Assembly (NCBI RefSeq): GCF_021088345.1
Contig: NZ_CP088156.1
Span: forward strand, 7,307,001-7,371,000
Direction: 5' to 3'
Source of the DNA: Bradyrhizobium ontarionense
GTDB taxonomy: Bacteria; Pseudomonadota; Alphaproteobacteria; Rhizobiales; Xanthobacteraceae
Length of the DNA: 64,000 bases
In this document: in pieces, positions 61,139-64,000 of the stretch
Numbering within the stretch: the stretch's first letter is position 1
How the letters are laid out: each line of letters begins with the position of its first letter
Notes under the pieces: model-generated
Told to the model about the DNA's origin: nothing
What the model saw: the letters and a program-made list of their open reading frames with translations, nothing else
The model's database searches: none
Translations under genes and position numbers: made by a program

Positions 61139-61615
61139 ATGAACCTGACGTCACTGGCATGGCTCGCGCTCGCGGCCTACGGCGCGCACATCCTGGAAGA
61201 ATATACGTTCGATTGGCGCAACTGGGCCCGTGCGGTGATGAAGCTGCCGGTCGAGTGGAGCGACTTCTACGTGACGAATGCGCTGGTGGTCGTGCTCGGC
61301 GCGGTGCAGGCGGAGCTCGCCGAGACATGGCCGCTGGCGCCGCTCGCCTACGCAGCACTGATGATCATCAACGCCATCTTTTTCCACATTCTGCCGTTCC
61401 TGCGCAGCGGAGGTAGATTCTCGCCGGGGCTGGCGACGGCGCTGATTCTGTTCTTTCCCGTGGCGATTGCGATGTGGCGAAGGGCTTGGGGCGACAATGT
61501 GCTCGACGTTGGGACGGCCGCTCTTGCAGTCGTCACCGGCGCGCTGTTGATGGCCTATCCTGTCGTGATGCTCAATCTGCGTTCGAAATCATATTTCCGG
61601 CAAGACCGGCCCTGA
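61139..61615 (+). CDS. HXXEE domain membrane protein
   Basis: A 158-residue protein with five or so transmembrane helices and the family motif HILEE near residue 16 (AYGAHILEEYTFDW), plus NAIFFHILPF and GLATALILFFPVAIAMW. Function of HXXEE proteins is unknown. The start at 61139 follows GGGAGG and gives the usual N-terminus; the frame is open upstream to 61091. Confidence 0.85.
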   Translation: MNLTSLAWLALAAYGAHILEEYTFDWRNWARAVMKLPVEWSDFYVTNALVVVLGAVQAELAETWPLAPLAYAALMIINAIFFHILPFLRSGGRFSPGLATALILFFPVAIAMWRRAWGDNVLDVGTAALAVVTGALLMAYPVVMLNLRSKSYFRQDRP

Positions 61616-61630
61616 GCAGAACTCAGGGCC
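61608..61630 (+). terminator. hairpin overlapping the HXXEE stop codon
   Basis: GGCCCTGAG (61608-61616) and CTCAGGGCC (61622-61630), perfect 9-base stem with a 5-base loop. There is no T-run, but the position between convergent genes suggests bidirectional termination. Confidence 0.5.
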
Positions 61631-61638
61631 CGGTGTGA

Positions 61639-61911
61639 TCAATAAGACGAAGCGCGATCGGAAACGAAGCTTGGCTGGTGACGCCGTCCGTTGCGCTCCT
61701 CATAACGCGCGCGCGGCAAGCGCCAGCCGATCACCGTGGCTTCGAGCGCGCCGCCGGATTCCTTGTTGTGCCATTTTCCATCAATGTAGAAACACTGGAA
61801 CGGAAGTTGATAGGTGCCGCTGTGATCCTCGCACAGCACCTCGACCGTCTGCCCGGGCGGTGGCTCACCGCTGCCGTCGAATTGCGCTAACCGTTTTTCG
61901 CGCGTAGCCAT
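61639..61911 (-). CDS. hypothetical protein, conserved style
   Basis: A 90-residue soluble protein, MATREKRLAQFDGSGEPPPG, then VEVLCEDHSGTYQLPFQCFY and KESGGALEATVIGWRLPR. It resembles small conserved proteins of rhizobia whose function is unknown; I name no family. The start at 61911 is preferred to 61920 and 61953. It is convergent with the HXXEE gene. Confidence 0.6.
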   Translation of the reverse strand: MATREKRLAQFDGSGEPPPGQTVEVLCEDHSGTYQLPFQCFYIDGKWHNKESGGALEATVIGWRLPRARYEERNGRRHQPSFVSDRASSY

Positions 61912-62045
61912 TCTGTGCATCTCCCTAAAAACGGGTCCCAGGCGGAACTTCAATGCGCGATTGAGGTCTCAGTATGGTATCATTCCGGAAACTCCATCAG
62001 TTCCATGCAAAATCATGTGTTTGGCAAGCCAATGAGAAAATTGTG

Positions 62046-62408
62046 ATGCGAATGTTTGTTGCCACGTGTTTGCTCGCAATGTGGTGCGCGAGCTCTGCTG
62101 TGCAAGCGCAGGATATTCCTGGCATTGAGATCTGCACTGCGGAGAAGGCGATGGACCGCCGGACCTCATGCCTGCAGAGCAACATCGATTTCCTGCAGAA
62201 GACGATGACGAAGCAGTCGCTCGATCATCAGCAGAAGCTCGATGCGGCCAATCGCCAGATTCAAGCGCTGAAGGCGGCGCTGATCGCACAGCAGGGCGTT
62301 GTCGACGAGCTGAAGGCTTCACAGGTGAAATTGTCCGACGAGCTCAAGAAGAAGGCCGATGCACCGGCCGCAAAGGACGCGCCGCCTGCGAAGCCGAACG
62401 GCAAATAG
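62046..62408 (+). CDS. exported coiled-coil protein of unknown function
   Basis: A 120-residue protein with a signal peptide (MRMFVATCLLAMWCASSAVQ, cleaved near AQA-QDIP) and a long helix (SNIDFLQKTMTKQSLDHQQK to ASQVKLSDELKKKAD) ending in an Ala/Pro/Lys tail, likely a coiled coil. Two cysteines (EICTAEK, TSCLQ) precede the helix. Upstream frames start at 61974, but the signal peptide supports ATG 62046. Confidence 0.65.
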   Translation: MRMFVATCLLAMWCASSAVQAQDIPGIEICTAEKAMDRRTSCLQSNIDFLQKTMTKQSLDHQQKLDAANRQIQALKAALIAQQGVVDELKASQVKLSDELKKKADAPAAKDAPPAKPNGK

Positions 62409-62494
62409 CACGCGTCTGCCGGGCGCAGCGCAATAACGATCAAGCCGCCACGGCCGCGCGCGGTGCATGATTGGCCGCTTCGAAGGAGAGGCGC

Positions 62495-63334
62495 ATGTCG
62501 ACCAATCCGGCCCAGAAGGCGCTCTGGTTCATCGAAAGCCATCTGTCGGCGCCGCTGTCGCTCGATGACGTCGCCGGCATGGCCGGCGTGTCACGCTTCC
62601 ACATCGTGCGCGCATTCGCCGCGGCCACCGGCCACTCGGTGATGCGCTATGTGCGGCTGCGTCGACTCAGCGAGGCGGCACGTGCGCTCGCGAATGGTGC
62701 GCCGGATATTCTCAGCCTGGCGCTGGAGGCGGACTACGGCTCCCATGAAGCATTCACCCGCGCGTTTCGCGATCAGCTCGGTATCACGCCGGACGCGGTG
62801 CGCGCACGCGCTTCGGTCGCCGGTCTGTCGTTGCAGGAGCCTGTCATGATGGATTCGAGCCCGCTTGCCACCCTTACGCCTCCGCGCCTCGTGCACAACA
62901 ACGCGCTGCTCGTCGCGGGTGTCGCCGAGCGGTTCAGCCATGACAACGGAGCCGGCATTCCGGCGCTATGGCGCCGCTTTCACCAGATGGTTGGGGGGAT
63001 TCCGGCCCGTGTCGGCGGTCTCGCTTACGGCGTCTGCTGCAACGGCGATGATGCCGGCAATTTCGACTACATCGCCGGCGTCGAGGTGGCTGATTTTTCC
63101 GACCTGCCGCGCGCGTTCGCCAGAATCCGCATCCCGGCAGCGACCTTCGCCGTGTTCTCCCATGCTGAGCACATCTCGATGATTCGCCGCACCGTCAGCA
63201 CGATCTGGAATCATTGGCTGCCGTCGTCGGGCTACACGGTTGCGGATGCGCCGAACTTCGAGCGCTATGACCGGTGCTTCGATCCGCTCACCGGCAATGG
63301 CGGTCTCGAGATCTGGGTGCCGATCGTTACCTAG
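62495..63334 (+). CDS. AraC family regulator with GyrI-like effector domain
   Basis: A 279-residue regulator. Unlike the other AraC proteins here its helix-turn-helix part is N-terminal (LSLDDVAGMAGVSRFHIVRA and ILSLALEADYGSHEAFTRAF), followed by a GyrI-like small-molecule domain (FDYIAGVEVADFSDLPRAFA, FAVFSHAEHISMI, FERYDRCF near the end) of the Rob/BmrR type. It would sense small or toxic molecules. GGAGAGG precedes the ATG at 62495. Confidence 0.9.
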   Translation: MSTNPAQKALWFIESHLSAPLSLDDVAGMAGVSRFHIVRAFAAATGHSVMRYVRLRRLSEAARALANGAPDILSLALEADYGSHEAFTRAFRDQLGITPDAVRARASVAGLSLQEPVMMDSSPLATLTPPRLVHNNALLVAGVAERFSHDNGAGIPALWRRFHQMVGGIPARVGGLAYGVCCNGDDAGNFDYIAGVEVADFSDLPRAFARIRIPAATFAVFSHAEHISMIRRTVSTIWNHWLPSSGYTVADAPNFERYDRCFDPLTGNGGLEIWVPIVT

Positions 63335-63498
63335 CGAAATGCTTGCGTCCAGTGCTGCAGAGCTGCCCTGCGGCGCCGGAACGCACCGCTTGCTTGGCAA
63401 GCTGCATCGGCTTTGCGATAACCTCCGCACAACAAGAACGCCGTTGTGGTGGCCGCCCTCAGCCGTGCCATGCGACAACGAAAGCGGGAGGCCGTCCG

Positions 63499-64000
63499 AT
63501 GTCCAACATGCGCGTGCTCGCCACCGATCTCGAATTTCCGGAAGGGCCGGTGGTGATGCCCGACGGCTCCGTGGTGCTGGTCGAGATCCGCGGCCGGCGC
63601 CTGACGCGGGTGTGGCCCGACGGACGCAAGGACGTGGTGGCGCAGATTCCGGGCGGGCCGAACGGCGCCGCGCTCGGACCGGACGGCAAGATCTACATCT
63701 GCAACAATGGCGGCTTCTCCTGGATTCCGACCGGCAAGATCATCATGCCGGGCCCGCAGCCGGAGGACTATCTCGGCGGCTCGATCCAGCGCGTCGATCT
63801 GCAGAGCGGCAAGGTCGAGACCGTGGTCAGCCGCTGCGGCGAGCATGAGCTGCGCGGGCCCAACGACCTCGTGTTCGACCGGCACGGCGGATTGTGGTTC
63901 TCCGATCTCGGCAAGCGCCGCGCCCGCGACATGGATGTCGGCGCGTTCTACTATCTCAAGCCCGGCATGAGCGAGATCGTCGAGGCCGTCCACGGCATCC
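63499..64000 (+). CDS. SMP-30/gluconolactonase-type protein, N-terminal part (runs off the right edge)
   Basis: The first 167 codons of a beta-propeller lactonase-like enzyme: MSNMRVLATDLEFPEGPVVM, then RGPNDLVFDRHGGLWFSDLG with the conserved Asn/Asp metal ligands, and KIYICNNGGFSW. Such enzymes hydrolyse sugar lactones. GGGAGG precedes the ATG. It follows the AraC/GyrI gene after 164 bases and may be its target. The C-terminus is outside the window. Confidence 0.85.
   Translation, partial: MSNMRVLATDLEFPEGPVVMPDGSVVLVEIRGRRLTRVWPDGRKDVVAQIPGGPNGAALGPDGKIYICNNGGFSWIPTGKIIMPGPQPEDYLGGSIQRVDLQSGKVETVVSRCGEHELRGPNDLVFDRHGGLWFSDLGKRRARDMDVGAFYYLKPGMSEIVEAVHGI

Noticed and set aside
63388..63402. 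GCTTGC-TTG-GCAAGC hairpin after the AraC/GyrI gene as a terminator
   Set aside because: Only six base pairs, a 3-base loop and no T-run.

Overview
The window is high-GC alphaproteobacterial chromosome, most probably Bradyrhizobium or a close relative (Nitrobacteraceae). Three things point there: the gene content (transaldolase-glucose-6-phosphate isomerase fusion, TreS-maltokinase fusion, PQQ operon, intracellular PHB depolymerase, many AraC regulators), short palindromic intergenic repeats of the kind I associate with that genus, and promoters matching the alphaproteobacterial general-stress sigma factor EcfG. No rRNA, tRNA, CRISPR array, prophage or intact insertion sequence was recognised. 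The ordering is that of core chromosome with a looser accessory stretch at about 39-46.6 kb.

Layout. 0-7.5 kb: alpha-glucan and trehalose metabolism. The start of glgB and a TreS-maltokinase fusion run leftwards; malQ and a GH15 hydrolase run rightwards from a shared 339-bp control region. That region holds a consensus EcfG promoter facing malQ and a near-consensus one facing treS, back to back. 7.5-15 kb: a leftward oxidative pentose phosphate operon, tal-pgi, gnd, zwf, pgl, gntK, HAD phosphatase. Upstream lie two adjacent minisatellites and two small exported-protein genes. 16.8-21.8 kb: prkA, yeaH and spoVR, a conserved stress-linked trio, here with a perfect EcfG promoter and, unusually, an intrinsic-terminator-like hairpin inside the prkA reading frame. 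21.9-23.7 kb: a VOC protein and a DUF3754 (TMEM143-like) membrane protein. 23.7-28.6 kb: a three-gene 2-oxoacid:ferredoxin oxidoreductase operon whose first gene encodes an FAD/NAD(P)H/4Fe-4S electron-transfer protein.

28.9-34.4 kb: an EthD-like protein, then pqqABCDE with a proline iminopeptidase translationally coupled to pqqE. A roughly 118-bp palindromic element splits pqqC from pqqD, and hairpins separate pqqA from pqqB. 34.7-39.0 kb: DUF6894 protein, truncated hemoglobin, beta-propeller lactonase, then amidase, glutathione peroxidase and DUF3297 genes overlapping by 1-4 bases. 39.1-46.6 kb: membrane proteins, an outer-membrane beta-barrel, a SRPBCC protein, small unknown genes, a serine hydrolase and a cluster of dispersed repeats.

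46.6-64 kb: malonyl-CoA decarboxylase; an AraC/MFS divergent pair; two paralogous orphan periplasmic binding proteins enclosing two small exported cysteine proteins that share a conserved 24-base upstream box; a ModA-like binding protein; a flavin monooxygenase; a cupin/AraC divergent pair; PHB depolymerase phaZ; a GST; a second cupin; an HXXEE membrane protein; small exported proteins; an AraC/GyrI-like regulator; and the start of an SMP-30-type lactonase at the right edge.

The strongest leads are the EcfG promoters tying glucan/trehalose metabolism and the PrkA trio to the general stress response, the terminator-like hairpin inside prkA, and the binding-protein/cysteine-rich cluster with its shared upstream box. 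Start codons were chosen by eye and several are alternatives, as noted.
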